In this document: positions 18,343-26,750 of the stretch, in pieces
Numbering within the stretch: the first letter of the stretch is position 1
Layout of the letters: each line of letters starts with the position of its first letter
Source of the DNA: ZC4RG30 sp963777735
GTDB lineage: Bacteria > Pseudomonadota > Gammaproteobacteria > Steroidobacterales > Steroidobacteraceae
Reading direction: 5' to 3'
Length of the DNA stretch: 64,000 nt
NCBI GenBank assembly: GCA_963777735.1
Contig: CAVZRQ010000008.1
Location: forward strand, 1,240,001 to 1,304,000
Made by a program: the position numbers and the translations under genes
The notes under the pieces: model-generated
Databases searched by the model: none
The model's input: the letters and a program-made list of their open reading frames with translations, nothing else
What the model was told of the DNA's origin: nothing

Positions 18343-19568
18343 TCCGGCGCACGCTGTGTGTCACCGGTTTGCTGCTTGCGCCATGCCTGGTGCAGGCCCA
18401 GCGCGCCATTCCCAATGGTCCGGAAGGGTTCCCGGTGGCGCCCAGCGGCCTCGAGGGAAAGCCGCTGGCCGCAGGGCCATTCACCTACAGCACAGCCGAA
18501 CAGCAGGACATCCGCGTCACCGTGCTGGCGCGCATGCCTTGGCCCTTCGGCCTCACCTTCCTGCCTGATGGCGACCTGCTCATCGCACAGCGCACCGGCG
18601 AGATGAAGCGCATCCGGAAGGGCACGACGGAAGTTCTGCCGGTAACCGGTGGGCCGCAGGCGTTGTTCCAGGGGAAATCCGGCCCTGCCATCCTGCATGG
18701 CTACATGCACATGGCACTGCATCCGCGCTTCGCCAGCAATGGTTGGCTGTATCTCGCCTATTCGAAGGCACCACAGGGCAGCCAGTCGCTGGTGACCGCC
18801 GTTGCGCGCGCGAAGTACGTGGACGGGCGGCTCACCGAAGTGAAAGACATATGGGTCGGCGACACCTTCTTTGGTCCAGTCTCGATTGCGATGACGCCCG
18901 ACGCAAAGCTCTTCATCGCCATCAGCGGGCTGACCGGAGATCTGGCGCAGAACCCCGGGCAACTGGCCGGCAAGGTGCTGCGGCTCAATGACGACGGCAC
19001 GGTCCCCACCGACAACCCCTTCGTCGGCAAGAAGGGTTACCGTCCCGAGATCTACTCGCTGGGCCATCGCTCCACCTCCGATCTCGCCGTGCATCCGGTG
19101 TCGGGCGAGGTTTATCTCAGCGAGATGGGTCCGAATGGCGGTGACGAGATCAATCACATCCAGGCAGGTCGCAACTACGGCTGGCCCGTGGTCAGCCTCG
19201 GCCGCACCTACACCGGGCCGTGGCAGCATGAGGTCAGCAAGCAGCCCACGCATGCGGGATTCGAAGCGCCCCTGCTCTACTGGACTCCCTCCATCTCGGC
19301 GACGGGACTTGCTTTCTATCAGGGCGATGCATTGCCGAAATGGAAAGGCGACCTGTTCGTGGCCGGCGTGCGTTATGGCGAGGTGCCAGGCACGGGCCGC
19401 GTCGACCGGATCATGATCAACGAGAAATTCGAGGAACTGCGCCGCGAGACGCTGCTGGGTGATCTGCGTCAGCGAATCCGCGATGTGCAGGCTGGCCCGG
19501 ACGGGATGATCTACGTCTCCACGGACGAAGAACAGGGCGCGATCCTGCGCATCGAGCCCGCCCGCTAG
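18339..19568 (+). CDS. PQQ-dependent sugar dehydrogenase-like protein, copy 2
   Basis: The 409-residue protein has a signal peptide ending near VQAQ and the same propeller motifs as its upstream neighbour: RMPWPFGLTFLPDGDLL, GYMHMALHPRF, LNDDGTVPTDNPF, SLGHRSTSDL and EMGPNGGDEINH. The two are close relatives across their whole lengths, so this is a tandem duplication. Translation is coupled through an ATGA overlap at 18339-18342. Differences cluster after the signal peptide and around FFGPVSIAMTPDAKL, so specificity may differ. Both are expected to act in the periplasm. Confidence 0.85.
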   Translation: MIRRTLCVTGLLLAPCLVQAQRAIPNGPEGFPVAPSGLEGKPLAAGPFTYSTAEQQDIRVTVLARMPWPFGLTFLPDGDLLIAQRTGEMKRIRKGTTEVLPVTGGPQALFQGKSGPAILHGYMHMALHPRFASNGWLYLAYSKAPQGSQSLVTAVARAKYVDGRLTEVKDIWVGDTFFGPVSIAMTPDAKLFIAISGLTGDLAQNPGQLAGKVLRLNDDGTVPTDNPFVGKKGYRPEIYSLGHRSTSDLAVHPVSGEVYLSEMGPNGGDEINHIQAGRNYGWPVVSLGRTYTGPWQHEVSKQPTHAGFEAPLLYWTPSISATGLAFYQGDALPKWKGDLFVAGVRYGEVPGTGRVDRIMINEKFEELRRETLLGDLRQRIRDVQAGPDGMIYVSTDEEQGAILRIEPAR

Positions 19569-19584
19569 ACCACGCAGCCTGGAA

Positions 19585-19926
19585 TCAGCGCTTGCCGCCG
19601 CCGCTCGCCATCCACGTGGCGAGCGCTGACAGCTCGGCATCGGTGATCTCGGTCTTGCGGAAAGGCGGCATCGACAGCACCCCCTGTCGCACGAACAGCC
19701 TGATGGCTTCGGCCGTGAGATCAGTGCGATCCAGCAGCACGGCCGGCGGGGTGCCCTTGTATTTCACCTGCAGCGATTCGGTGCCCGGGTTGCCGCGCCC
19801 CGCGGCATGGCAGTGCACACACCAGCGTTGGTAAACACTCTCACCCAGCGCGGGCTCAGCAGCGGCGGCAGCCGACGCCAGTGCGGCAAGCCCCAGCACC
19901 ACCGTCCATCGCGGCACCGCGCGCAT
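19585..19926 (-). CDS. Class I cytochrome c, partner of the flavoprotein
   Basis: The 113-residue protein has a signal peptide (residues 1-22), the haem motif CVHCHAAG near residue 38, and a probable axial Met in GVLSMPPFRKTEI. Its start overlaps the flavoprotein stop (TGATG at 19924-19928), so the two are co-translated. Size, order and partner match the cytochrome subunit of p-cresol methylhydroxylase-type flavocytochromes, which accepts electrons from the FAD subunit in the periplasm. It converges on the tandem PQQ genes. Confidence 0.88.
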   Translation of the reverse strand: MRAVPRWTVVLGLAALASAAAAAEPALGESVYQRWCVHCHAAGRGNPGTESLQVKYKGTPPAVLLDRTDLTAEAIRLFVRQGVLSMPPFRKTEITDAELSALATWMASGGGKR

Positions 19927-21572
19927 CAGCCCTTCCTCAGGTGTTTCGGCCACACGCCATAACGACCCGGTGAAAGGATGCCGTTCGGATCCAGCGCATC
20001 CTTGATGGTCTCGCGCATGCGCGTGAGCGAACCGTTGTTGTACGAATAGGTGTTGGCCACCAGATCCTGGAACGCGGCCGGCGCGCGATATTCGGCCCAG
20101 CCCTTCTCCGCGGCGAGCTGCACCCATTTCTCGAAGGCAGCGCGCATCTTCGCGTTCATCACTTTGTCCTTGCCGATCGGGAACATGATCATCGCGACCA
20201 GCGAGCGTTCCCAGTTGGTCATGTAGACCGGGCCCTGGAAGCGCAGCGTGCCACCTTCCGACACTGCGGGCAGGTTGTCGCGATAGAACTTCGCGTATTC
20301 CAGCAGCGCTTCGCCGGTGCGCGGAATGATCGGCGAAAAGCCGATGTGCCCGCCGGGCGGTGCCGGGTTCTGCGCGTTGCGGCCCAGCATCGCGAAGGTG
20401 GAAAGATCCGGAATTCCGAAATTCACCTTGCGGATCCGGGCCAGCGTGGCCGCGTCCAGCGGCGTGCGGATCAACTCGCCTTCGGTGAAGCGGCTGTTCG
20501 GGATCTTCGCGAACTTCTCCTTGCAGTAGTCCATCTGCGCGCGCACGACCTTCTCGGGGCCGTAGATCGGAATCTGCAGGTTCCAGTTGTTGCCACCGCC
20601 GAAGAGTTGCGTCGAGCCGTTCACCACATGCTGGTTTTCCAGCAGGTTCAGCGTGTCGATCAGCGGCACCGCATCTTCGGTGCGCGTCACCACCACCGTG
20701 GCGGACTGCATCGCCTCCGGACGCGGCATGAGATAGAAGCCCATCTTGGTGACAACGCCCATGTTGCCCTGCCGGAACAGGCCGTCCACCCACGGACCAT
20801 AGCCCCACTTGTTGTGCTGCCAGGATTTGGAATCCGGTAACGCCCCCATGCCCGTGCGCACGACTTCGCCATTGGCGAGCACCACTTCCATGCCGCAGTG
20901 AGAACCGAAATGATCGCGGAATGGCGAGGCGGTCCAGCCGCCACCGCCATCCAGCGCATTGCCAATCACGCTGCCCCAGCCGGGATCAGGTGGATCGATC
21001 CACACATCGAGGTTGGCCCTGGTGATGTGTTCGTACAGATCCAGGTAATTGACGCCCGGCTCCACCAGCGCATAGGCATTGCGCTCGTTGACCTCGAGCA
21101 CGCGGTTCATGCGCTTGAGGTCCAGCACCACGCTGCCGGAATACACCGGTGCAGAGCCGCCATAGGCGAGATTGCGACCCGTGGAGATGGCATACAGAGG
21201 CACACGGTACTGATTGGCGAGGCGAACCACAGCCTGCACCTGCTCCACTGTCTGTGGTGCGACAGCCGCGGAAGCAACCCGCTCTTCCGGTTCATCCCAG
21301 TAAGGTGAATAGGCATCCCGGTACAGCGCCACATCTGCATCGGAGGTGAAGACCCAGTCTGCACCCACCGTGTCGCGCCAGCCTGTCAGCACGCGATTGA
21401 AGTTGGCACGGCTCACGCCGGGCGGCAGCCGTGAAGGCGCGACGGCGGAAGTGGCCGTCACCGCAGGGACAGCGGCCGCAGCCTGCGCCGCTGCGGCGAG
21501 AAGGGGAGTGCCGGAAATCGCAGGGACCGCCACACCAGCCGCGGCCTGCAGAAAACGCCGTCGATCCGTCAT
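19926..21572 (-). CDS. Vanillyl-alcohol oxidase / p-cresol methylhydroxylase-like flavoprotein, Tat-exported
   Basis: The 548-residue protein starts with a twin-arginine signal (TDRRRFLQAA, cleaved after LAAAAQAAA). Next comes a PCMH-type FAD domain with VVRLANQYRVPLYAISTG, GGSAPVYSG and ALVEPGVNYLDLYEH. The C-terminal half has the substrate domain with GHIGFSPIIPRTGEALLEY. GGGGGAA precedes the ATG. The adjacent cytochrome makes a two-subunit 4-alkylphenol dehydrogenase or hydroxylase the best call, as for PchF, eugenol hydroxylase or 4-ethylphenol methylenehydroxylase. FAD attachment to His or Tyr is not determined here. Export of the flavoprotein by Tat is notable. Confidence 0.85.
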   Translation of the reverse strand: MTDRRRFLQAAAGVAVPAISGTPLLAAAAQAAAAVPAVTATSAVAPSRLPPGVSRANFNRVLTGWRDTVGADWVFTSDADVALYRDAYSPYWDEPEERVASAAVAPQTVEQVQAVVRLANQYRVPLYAISTGRNLAYGGSAPVYSGSVVLDLKRMNRVLEVNERNAYALVEPGVNYLDLYEHITRANLDVWIDPPDPGWGSVIGNALDGGGGWTASPFRDHFGSHCGMEVVLANGEVVRTGMGALPDSKSWQHNKWGYGPWVDGLFRQGNMGVVTKMGFYLMPRPEAMQSATVVVTRTEDAVPLIDTLNLLENQHVVNGSTQLFGGGNNWNLQIPIYGPEKVVRAQMDYCKEKFAKIPNSRFTEGELIRTPLDAATLARIRKVNFGIPDLSTFAMLGRNAQNPAPPGGHIGFSPIIPRTGEALLEYAKFYRDNLPAVSEGGTLRFQGPVYMTNWERSLVAMIMFPIGKDKVMNAKMRAAFEKWVQLAAEKGWAEYRAPAAFQDLVANTYSYNNGSLTRMRETIKDALDPNGILSPGRYGVWPKHLRKG

Positions 21573-21601
21573 GAAGATTCCCCCCGATTTCTACTTTGGG
21601 C

Positions 21602-22705
21602 TTATTTGATCGAAGACAGCCAGGGAATGAACACCTTTTTGGCGATCTCGCCGTTGTTCAGTTCTTCATTCATGAAATGCCCGTTGCCCTGGATACCCAC
21701 ATCTTCCAGCCGCGTGAGCGTGGCCTTGGCGCCGAGCTGGTTCAGCGTGTGCACGGAGCAGTGCACGCTCGGCGTGAACATCGGCGAGGAGAGTGGAGCC
21801 ACGACAAACCGCACCGGCTTGCCGGCGAAGGCCGGCACCGTGCGCACTTTGTCCTTGGGCTGCAGGTTGCAGGCGCTCAGTCCCGCGCGCTCGACCGGCT
21901 GGGCTTCAGTGGTGATCCGCTCACCCGCGGCCAATGCCGGCTTGAACGTAATCAGCGAAGCAAGATTGTCGGTGATGCCCATGGCCGGTTCGATCGCAAG
22001 CACGCCCTTCACCAGATTGGGACGCGCTTCCATCGCGAGCCATCCCGAAGGGCCACCGGCAGAATGGGTCACGACGATGGCCGGTCCGATCCGGTCCAGC
22101 AGCTCGGCAAGGTTTTCCTTCAATACGGCATTGGATGCCGTGGGGCCGGGCTCCGAGCTGGCCGTATGCGCTGCCACTTCCTTCGAATCGGCAGCGCCGC
22201 CACCTGGATACTGCTTGCTCTGCACCGTGAAGGTATTGGCGATGAACTGGGTGGTGGGTGGCGCACCCAGCTGTTCACCGTACGCGCGGTGATTGGGCGA
22301 ACGTCCATGCGCGGGCCGATCGACGTAATACACATCGAAACCTGCGGCCAGGAAGTAATCCAGCCAGCCATCGCGACCGTCCGGGGTTCCCATCCAGTCC
22401 GTGGCCTGACCGCCGCCGCCATGCACCAGCACCAGCGGATACGGGTGGCGCTTGCGGGAAACGAGCTGGAAGCCGACATGCATCTGCCCTTCGATCGTCG
22501 TGGCAGCGGCAGGTGGTGCGCCGGGCCGGCCCGGCGCTTCTGCCGTCTTGGTGCGCACACCAACATAGAAGAATCCCTGGTCGCGAAGGCTGATCGCCCC
22601 GGCCTCACCGCCCGCTGAAGCCGCGCCAGCTGCCAGCAACGCAACACCGGCAATCAAACCGGCCATGGGAAGCGCAGTCCGGCGTGCACCTGTTGTTCTA
22701 TTCAT
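21602..22705 (-). CDS. Exported alpha/beta hydrolase, esterase-713-like
   Basis: I place the start at ATG 22705, with GAGGAG 6-9 bases upstream, giving 367 residues and a signal peptide ending near ASA. Sequence order fits the esterase-713 type of alpha/beta hydrolase: ISLRDQGFFYVGVRT near the N-terminus, LVHGGGGQATDW, YVDRPAHGRSPNH, nucleophile Ser in VVTHSAGGPSG, and the His in GNGHFMNEE. It lies 29 bases from the flavoprotein gene on the same strand and upstream of it, so they may be co-transcribed. It is probably periplasmic. The physiological ester is unknown. Confidence 0.8.
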   Translation of the reverse strand: MNRTTGARRTALPMAGLIAGVALLAAGAASAGGEAGAISLRDQGFFYVGVRTKTAEAPGRPGAPPAAATTIEGQMHVGFQLVSRKRHPYPLVLVHGGGGQATDWMGTPDGRDGWLDYFLAAGFDVYYVDRPAHGRSPNHRAYGEQLGAPPTTQFIANTFTVQSKQYPGGGAADSKEVAAHTASSEPGPTASNAVLKENLAELLDRIGPAIVVTHSAGGPSGWLAMEARPNLVKGVLAIEPAMGITDNLASLITFKPALAAGERITTEAQPVERAGLSACNLQPKDKVRTVPAFAGKPVRFVVAPLSSPMFTPSVHCSVHTLNQLGAKATLTRLEDVGIQGNGHFMNEELNNGEIAKKVFIPWLSSIK

Positions 22706-22790
22706 CCTTGCGCTCCTCATGCCTTGGGGAATTTTCCGAATCGTATCCGATCGATCTGCAGATGCGGGATTTCGCTATGCAGCATGACTG

Positions 22791-22997
22791 CTATTCCTTC
22801 CTGAACGGCAGTGTCAGCAGGAACCAGATCAGGCCCGGCGTCAGCAGCTTCAACGCCGCGCGCGCGGCATCCGGGCCAAGACGCGCATCCAGCGGCATGG
22901 CGCCGAATACCTTGCCGCGAATGATGAGCTGGTTGCCATCGCGCTCCAGCGCAGTGACCGCCATCAGCTCGCCGCCGTCTGCGGATTGCAGCTTCAC
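22791..22997 (-). CDS. Small membrane protein coupled to the FAD oxidoreductase
   Basis: A 68-residue reading frame starts with GTG at 22997, and its GTGA overlaps the stop of the upstream FAD oxidoreductase gene (22994-22997). Residues 1-45 are soluble and the last 20 (LLTPGLIWFLLTLPF) form a single transmembrane segment followed by Arg-Lys-Glu. The four-base overlap and normal codon use argue for a real gene. It could tether the oxidoreductase to the membrane, which is inference. I know no named family. Confidence 0.6.
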   Translation of the reverse strand: MKLQSADGGELMAVTALERDGNQLIIRGKVFGAMPLDARLGPDAARAALKLLTPGLIWFLLTLPFRKE

Positions 22998-24562
22998 TGC
23001 ACGCGCCCCTGTTTCGCGAAGTCGAGCTTGAGTGCCTCGAAGATCTTCATCGCCGTGGCACGGCCCGCGCCGAATACGCCGCCACCGGGATGCTGGAACG
23101 GGCCGACCAGATACAGGCCATCCAGCCCTGGCACCGTGTACTGCCCCAGCGCGGGCGTGGGCCGGTGCGCGCCGGATTGATAAGTAGTCGTGGCAATGCC
23201 GTGCAGATCGCCGCGCCGGAAGCTGGGCGAGGTGCGCTCCATGTCGACCGGGCTATCGACATGCCGCGCGAGGATTACCTCCGGCACATTGGTCACGAAA
23301 GCCGAAAGCCGTTGCAGCATGTGGTCGGCGTATTGCTGTTTGGTGTCGTCCCAGCTCGCACCGTCTGGCCGCTGGTAGGGCACGTAATCCCACATGTGCA
23401 GGATCTGCTTGCCCTCTGGCACGCGCGAAGGATCGAACTGCGAGAGGCTGCCCAGCCCGAGCAGCGGCACGGGCAGGAACTGGCCGTAACGCAGCTCATC
23501 GAAATCGCGGCGCAGCGTTTCGTAGCGATCCGGCAGCAGCTCCACCATCACCGCGTCCACTGCATCGCGGGTGCGGTATTGCAGCGGACCATCGAGCGCC
23601 GCGTGCACGGTGATGCAGGCTGCATTGGTGATGTGGGTGGCCTCGGCGTCTGCGCGCACCTGCGCGTTGAGCCCGTCCACGATGCCGCCCAGCAGATGCG
23701 GATGGATGGCACCGATGATGGCTTCGCGTGCCGCGAAGGTGCGGCCGTCGACACATTCCACCGACGACGCGCGGCCATTGCTGACCTTGATGCGCGCCAC
23801 ATCGGCATTGGCCAGCACTTCGCCGCCATGGTCACGGATGCAGGCAATCAGTGCATCGGTGAGCTTGCCGGCACCACCGCGCGCCACGCCGAAACCATAG
23901 GCTTCCAGGAAACCCAGGAATACATAGGCGCCGATCGCAGTGGCCTTCTCATCCGGCGACACCAGGTTCTCGCCCGCCACGCGCGCGAAATGCATCTGCA
24001 CCTTCTCGTTCTCGAACAGGTCGCAGAGATGATCGTGGCTGCTCATCTGGATGATGCGCCACAGCGCCCGCCCTTCCGCCGACTGGTCGAGCATGGCATT
24101 CGACGCGCCCACGGGCGCGGGCGGCGCATACAGCGTCGAGGCGATCATCGGCAGCCAGGCGGCGGCCTGCTGCGAAACCTTCAGGAAAGTCTCTGCATCG
24201 CGCTTCGAGAACTTGCCGATCTCGGCCGCCGAACGCTGCGGATCGCGGTACAGCTTCAGCGTGCTGCCGTCCTCGAATACCGACATCATCGGCACCTCGG
24301 GGAAGATGTACTGCAGGCCATAACGCGACTTCAGGCCCAGCTCGTCGTTCTTCAGCAAGGGATTGGCCTGGATGAAGATGTGGCTCATCGAATGCTGGTC
24401 GTGCCGGAAGCCCGGCAGCGTCAGCTCGCGCGAAACGACGCCGCCGCCGAACCAGGCGTTGCGCTCCAGAACGACCACCTTGCGTCCGGCCACCGCGAGA
24501 TAGGCGGCGGCGACCAAACCATTGTGGCCAGAACCCACGGCCACGATGTCAGCTTGCTGCAT
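22994..24562 (-). CDS. Phytoene-desaturase-like FAD-dependent oxidoreductase
   Basis: The 522-residue protein begins with the dinucleotide-binding motif VGSGHNGLVAAAYLA and continues with VVVLERNAWFGGGVVSRE, typical of the CrtI/PYROXD2 group. The C-terminus has the second FAD block GLYLVGPFQHPGGGVFGAG. GARGGAGKLTDALI and IRDHGGEVL match the mid-protein FAD region. There is no signal peptide. No carotenoid genes are nearby, so this is more likely an uncharacterised dehydrogenase or isomerase of the family. It is divergent from the MBL gene at 24637 and coupled to a small membrane protein. Confidence 0.85.
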   Translation of the reverse strand: MQQADIVAVGSGHNGLVAAAYLAVAGRKVVVLERNAWFGGGVVSRELTLPGFRHDQHSMSHIFIQANPLLKNDELGLKSRYGLQYIFPEVPMMSVFEDGSTLKLYRDPQRSAAEIGKFSKRDAETFLKVSQQAAAWLPMIASTLYAPPAPVGASNAMLDQSAEGRALWRIIQMSSHDHLCDLFENEKVQMHFARVAGENLVSPDEKATAIGAYVFLGFLEAYGFGVARGGAGKLTDALIACIRDHGGEVLANADVARIKVSNGRASSVECVDGRTFAAREAIIGAIHPHLLGGIVDGLNAQVRADAEATHITNAACITVHAALDGPLQYRTRDAVDAVMVELLPDRYETLRRDFDELRYGQFLPVPLLGLGSLSQFDPSRVPEGKQILHMWDYVPYQRPDGASWDDTKQQYADHMLQRLSAFVTNVPEVILARHVDSPVDMERTSPSFRRGDLHGIATTTYQSGAHRPTPALGQYTVPGLDGLYLVGPFQHPGGGVFGAGRATAMKIFEALKLDFAKQGRVQ

Positions 24563-24592
24563 TCATTTCCCCGTCGGGCAATTGCAGCCCGT

Positions 24593-24622
24593 TTGACTGC
24601 ACGATACGCGGGGACCTGTATT
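24593..24622 (+). promoter_or_regulatory. Candidate sigma-70 promoter
   Basis: TTGACT at 24593-24598 is followed after 18 bases by TGTATT at 24617-24622. The ATG of the MBL-fold gene is only 14 bases further on, so the leader would be very short. This is the best promoter-like pair I found upstream of the long plus-strand run that starts at 24637. Confidence 0.4.
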
Positions 24623-24636
24623 AGGATCAATCGCCA

Positions 24637-25431
24637 ATGGATGCCAGCTACGAGATCTACGCCATCCGCTATGCGCACCTGGAGCGCACGGCCCGCCACA
24701 ATTTCATTGATGGGGACCTGCACGACGGGCCGATGCCGCTGGACTACTTCGTCTGGGCGATCGTGGGCGGCGGCCGCAACTGGGTGCTCGACACCGGCTT
24801 CGACGCCGCGATGGCCGCCCGGCGGCGGCGACAGCTGCTGCGCCCCGTTGGCGAAGGCCTGCAATCGATTGGCATCGATCCGGCCAGCGTGCAGGACGTG
24901 ATCATCAGCCACATGCACTACGACCACGCCGGCAATCACGACCTCTTCCCCGCCGCCCGCTATCACCTGCAGGACGACGAAATGGAGTACTGCACCGGCA
25001 GATCCATGTGCCAGTCACTGCTGCGTGGCCCGTTCGACGCGGAAGATGTGCAGGCCATGGTGGGGCGCCTGTTCCGGGACCGGGTGGTTTTTCACGATGG
25101 CGATGCGGAACTTGCGCCGGGCCTGACCCTGCACCGGGTCGGCGGGCACACCCGTGGTCTGCAGGTGGTGCGTGTGCACACCCGCCGCGGCTGGGTGGTG
25201 CTCGCTTCCGACGCCGCCCACTTCTATGCCAACTGGCAGCAGCGCCGGCCATTTCCCATCGTCGAAAACGTCAGCGCCTATCTGGATGCCTTCCGGCGCA
25301 TCGAGCAACTCGCCAGTTCGCCACAACACATCATTCCGGGGCATGATCCGCTGGTGCTCCAGCGCTATCCTCGGGCACGACCAGAGCTGGCCGACATCGT
25401 GCGGCTGGATCTGGAACCAATCAGCGACTGA
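24637..25431 (+). CDS. MBL-fold hydrolase, N-acyl-homoserine-lactonase-like
   Basis: The 264-residue protein carries the metal motif SHMHYDHAGN (about residues 94-103), a downstream GHT, the bridging Asp in VVLASDAAHFYANW, and a final His in IIPGHDPLV. This order is that of the AiiA-like lactonase group of metallo-beta-lactamases. No signal peptide is seen. In this catabolic setting a lactone intermediate is as likely a substrate as a signalling lactone. It is first in a plus-strand run continuing to 34916; a GC hairpin lies between it and the next gene. Confidence 0.8.
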   Translation: MDASYEIYAIRYAHLERTARHNFIDGDLHDGPMPLDYFVWAIVGGGRNWVLDTGFDAAMAARRRRQLLRPVGEGLQSIGIDPASVQDVIISHMHYDHAGNHDLFPAARYHLQDDEMEYCTGRSMCQSLLRGPFDAEDVQAMVGRLFRDRVVFHDGDAELAPGLTLHRVGGHTRGLQVVRVHTRRGWVVLASDAAHFYANWQQRRPFPIVENVSAYLDAFRRIEQLASSPQHIIPGHDPLVLQRYPRARPELADIVRLDLEPISD

Positions 25432-25440
25432 CAACAACAA

Positions 25441-25454
25441 GCCCGCTGGCGGGC
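25441..25454 (+). terminator. GC hairpin between MBL gene and HIBADH-family gene
   Basis: GCCCGC and GCGGGC form a perfect six-base stem around TG, starting 9 bases after the stop of the MBL gene. No run of T follows, so a classical intrinsic terminator is not supported. It could be a processing site or a weak attenuator before the next start at 25470. Confidence 0.25.
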
Positions 25455-25469
25455 GGGGGATCAATTCGA

Positions 25470-26360
25470 GTGGAGCGCATCGCTTTCATTGGCGTGGGCC
25501 GCATGGGTTCGGGCATGGCCGCCCGGCTGCTGGCCGCGGGACATGCCGTTACCGTTTACGATCCTAGCCCTGCTGCGGTTGCCGCATTGGTGACGCTGGG
25601 CGCGAAGTCTGCTGCTTCAGCAGTCGCTGCAGCCACCGGCGCGAGCGTGGTCATGGCCAGTCTCCCCGGCCCTGCGGCAGTCAAGCAGCTCGCCACCGAG
25701 CTCGCCGCCGTTCAAGGCGTCGTGGCATTTGTCGATCTTTCCACTTCCGGTCCCGCCGCAGCGCAGGCGGTTGCCGCGACCCTGGCGCCTGCGGGCATTG
25801 CCGCCGTCGATGCGCCGGTGTCGGGAGGCGTGAAGGGCGCAGCCAGTGGCAAGCTCACCTTGATGGTATCGGGCCCTGCCGCGGCCACCCTGCGCGTGCG
25901 GCCCCTGCTCGAAATCTTCGGTCGCGTGATCGTTGTCGGCGAGAAGCCAGGACTCGGCCAGACGCTCAAGCTCGCCAACAATCTGATGTCCGCGGCATCA
26001 CTGGCCATTGCGAGCGAAGCCATGGCCATGGGCGTGAAGGCCGGGCTGGATCCTGCGGTGATGCTCGAAGTGCTGAACGCCTCCTCCGGCCGCAACAGCG
26101 CCACGCAGGACAAGATCCCCAAACATGTCTTGAACCGGCAATTCGATTTCGGCTTCGCCAATGCGCTGTCTTTCAAGGACGTGCGTCTGTGCCTCGACGA
26201 AGCCGAGGCGCTGGGCGTGCCGATGGTGGTGGGCGCAGCCGTGCGGCAGATGCTCTCCATCACGCAGCAGATGTACGGGCCGGATGCGGATTGCACGGAA
26301 ATGGTCAAGGTTGTCGAACAATGGGCTGGCTGCCGCGTTGGCAGCGGCGAGGAGAAATAG
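25470..26360 (+). CDS. NAD(P)-dependent beta-hydroxyacid dehydrogenase (HIBADH family)
   Basis: The 296-residue protein starts with GTG, about 10 bases after a GGGGGA site. It has the N-terminal Rossmann motif IGVGRMGSGMAARLLAAGH, the family block DAPVSGGVKGAASGKL, and the catalytic Lys in GLGQTLKLANNLM. Relatives oxidise 3-hydroxyisobutyrate, tartronate semialdehyde or similar beta-hydroxy acids. The next gene starts directly after its stop codon (TAG then ATG), so they are in one operon. The substrate is probably a hydroxy acid made by neighbouring ring or lactone opening. Confidence 0.88.
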   Translation: MERIAFIGVGRMGSGMAARLLAAGHAVTVYDPSPAAVAALVTLGAKSAASAVAAATGASVVMASLPGPAAVKQLATELAAVQGVVAFVDLSTSGPAAAQAVAATLAPAGIAAVDAPVSGGVKGAASGKLTLMVSGPAAATLRVRPLLEIFGRVIVVGEKPGLGQTLKLANNLMSAASLAIASEAMAMGVKAGLDPAVMLEVLNASSGRNSATQDKIPKHVLNRQFDFGFANALSFKDVRLCLDEAEALGVPMVVGAAVRQMLSITQQMYGPDADCTEMVKVVEQWAGCRVGSGEEK

Positions 26361-26750
26361 ATGAGCAATGAGAAATTCGAGCGCGGCCTCGCGCTCCGCA
26401 AGCAGGTACTGGGCGCGGACTATGTCGAGAAATCGATGGCTGCGGCCGATTCGTTCAGCATGCCGATGCAGGAACTCTCGACGGAGTATTGCTGGGGCCA
26501 CGTCTGGACTCGCCCAGGCCTCGCGCTGCGCGATCGCAGCCTGATCAACATCGCGATGATCAGCGCGCTGAATCGCCCGCATGAACTCAAGCTCCATGTG
26601 AAGGCAGCGCTGAACAACGGTTTGTCGCGCGACGAAATCCGCGAGGTGATCCTGCAGGTCGCGGTGTACTGCGGCGTGCCGGCCGGCATCGACAGCACGC
26701 GCATTGCCCGTGAGGCCTTCGCCGAACTCGACGCCGCCAAGAAGGCATGA
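26361..26750 (+). CDS. Carboxymuconolactone decarboxylase-like protein
   Basis: This 129-residue protein matches the small all-helical CMD family: ALNRPHELKLHVKAALNNGL, then SRDEIREVILQVAVYCGVP and AIA-type helix ends. The length is that of PcaC-type 4-carboxymuconolactone decarboxylases. It lacks the CxxC of the AhpD group, so peroxidase activity is unlikely. GGAGAAATAG directly before the ATG gives a ribosome site overlapping the previous stop. A lactone decarboxylation step in aromatic or cyclic-acid breakdown is plausible, though many family members have other or unknown roles. Confidence 0.85.
   Translation: MSNEKFERGLALRKQVLGADYVEKSMAAADSFSMPMQELSTEYCWGHVWTRPGLALRDRSLINIAMISALNRPHELKLHVKAALNNGLSRDEIREVILQVAVYCGVPAGIDSTRIAREAFAELDAAKKA

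Noticed and set aside
23090..24901. A 600-codon plus-strand frame lies opposite the FAD oxidoreductase.
   Set aside because: It is the antisense shadow of a gene with complete FAD motifs and has no start signal or recognisable domain.
24637..25431. Quorum-quenching lactonase as the role of the first MBL protein.
   Set aside because: The metal motifs fit, but the surrounding genes are catabolic and there is no LuxI/LuxR pair; a pathway lactone is equally or more likely.
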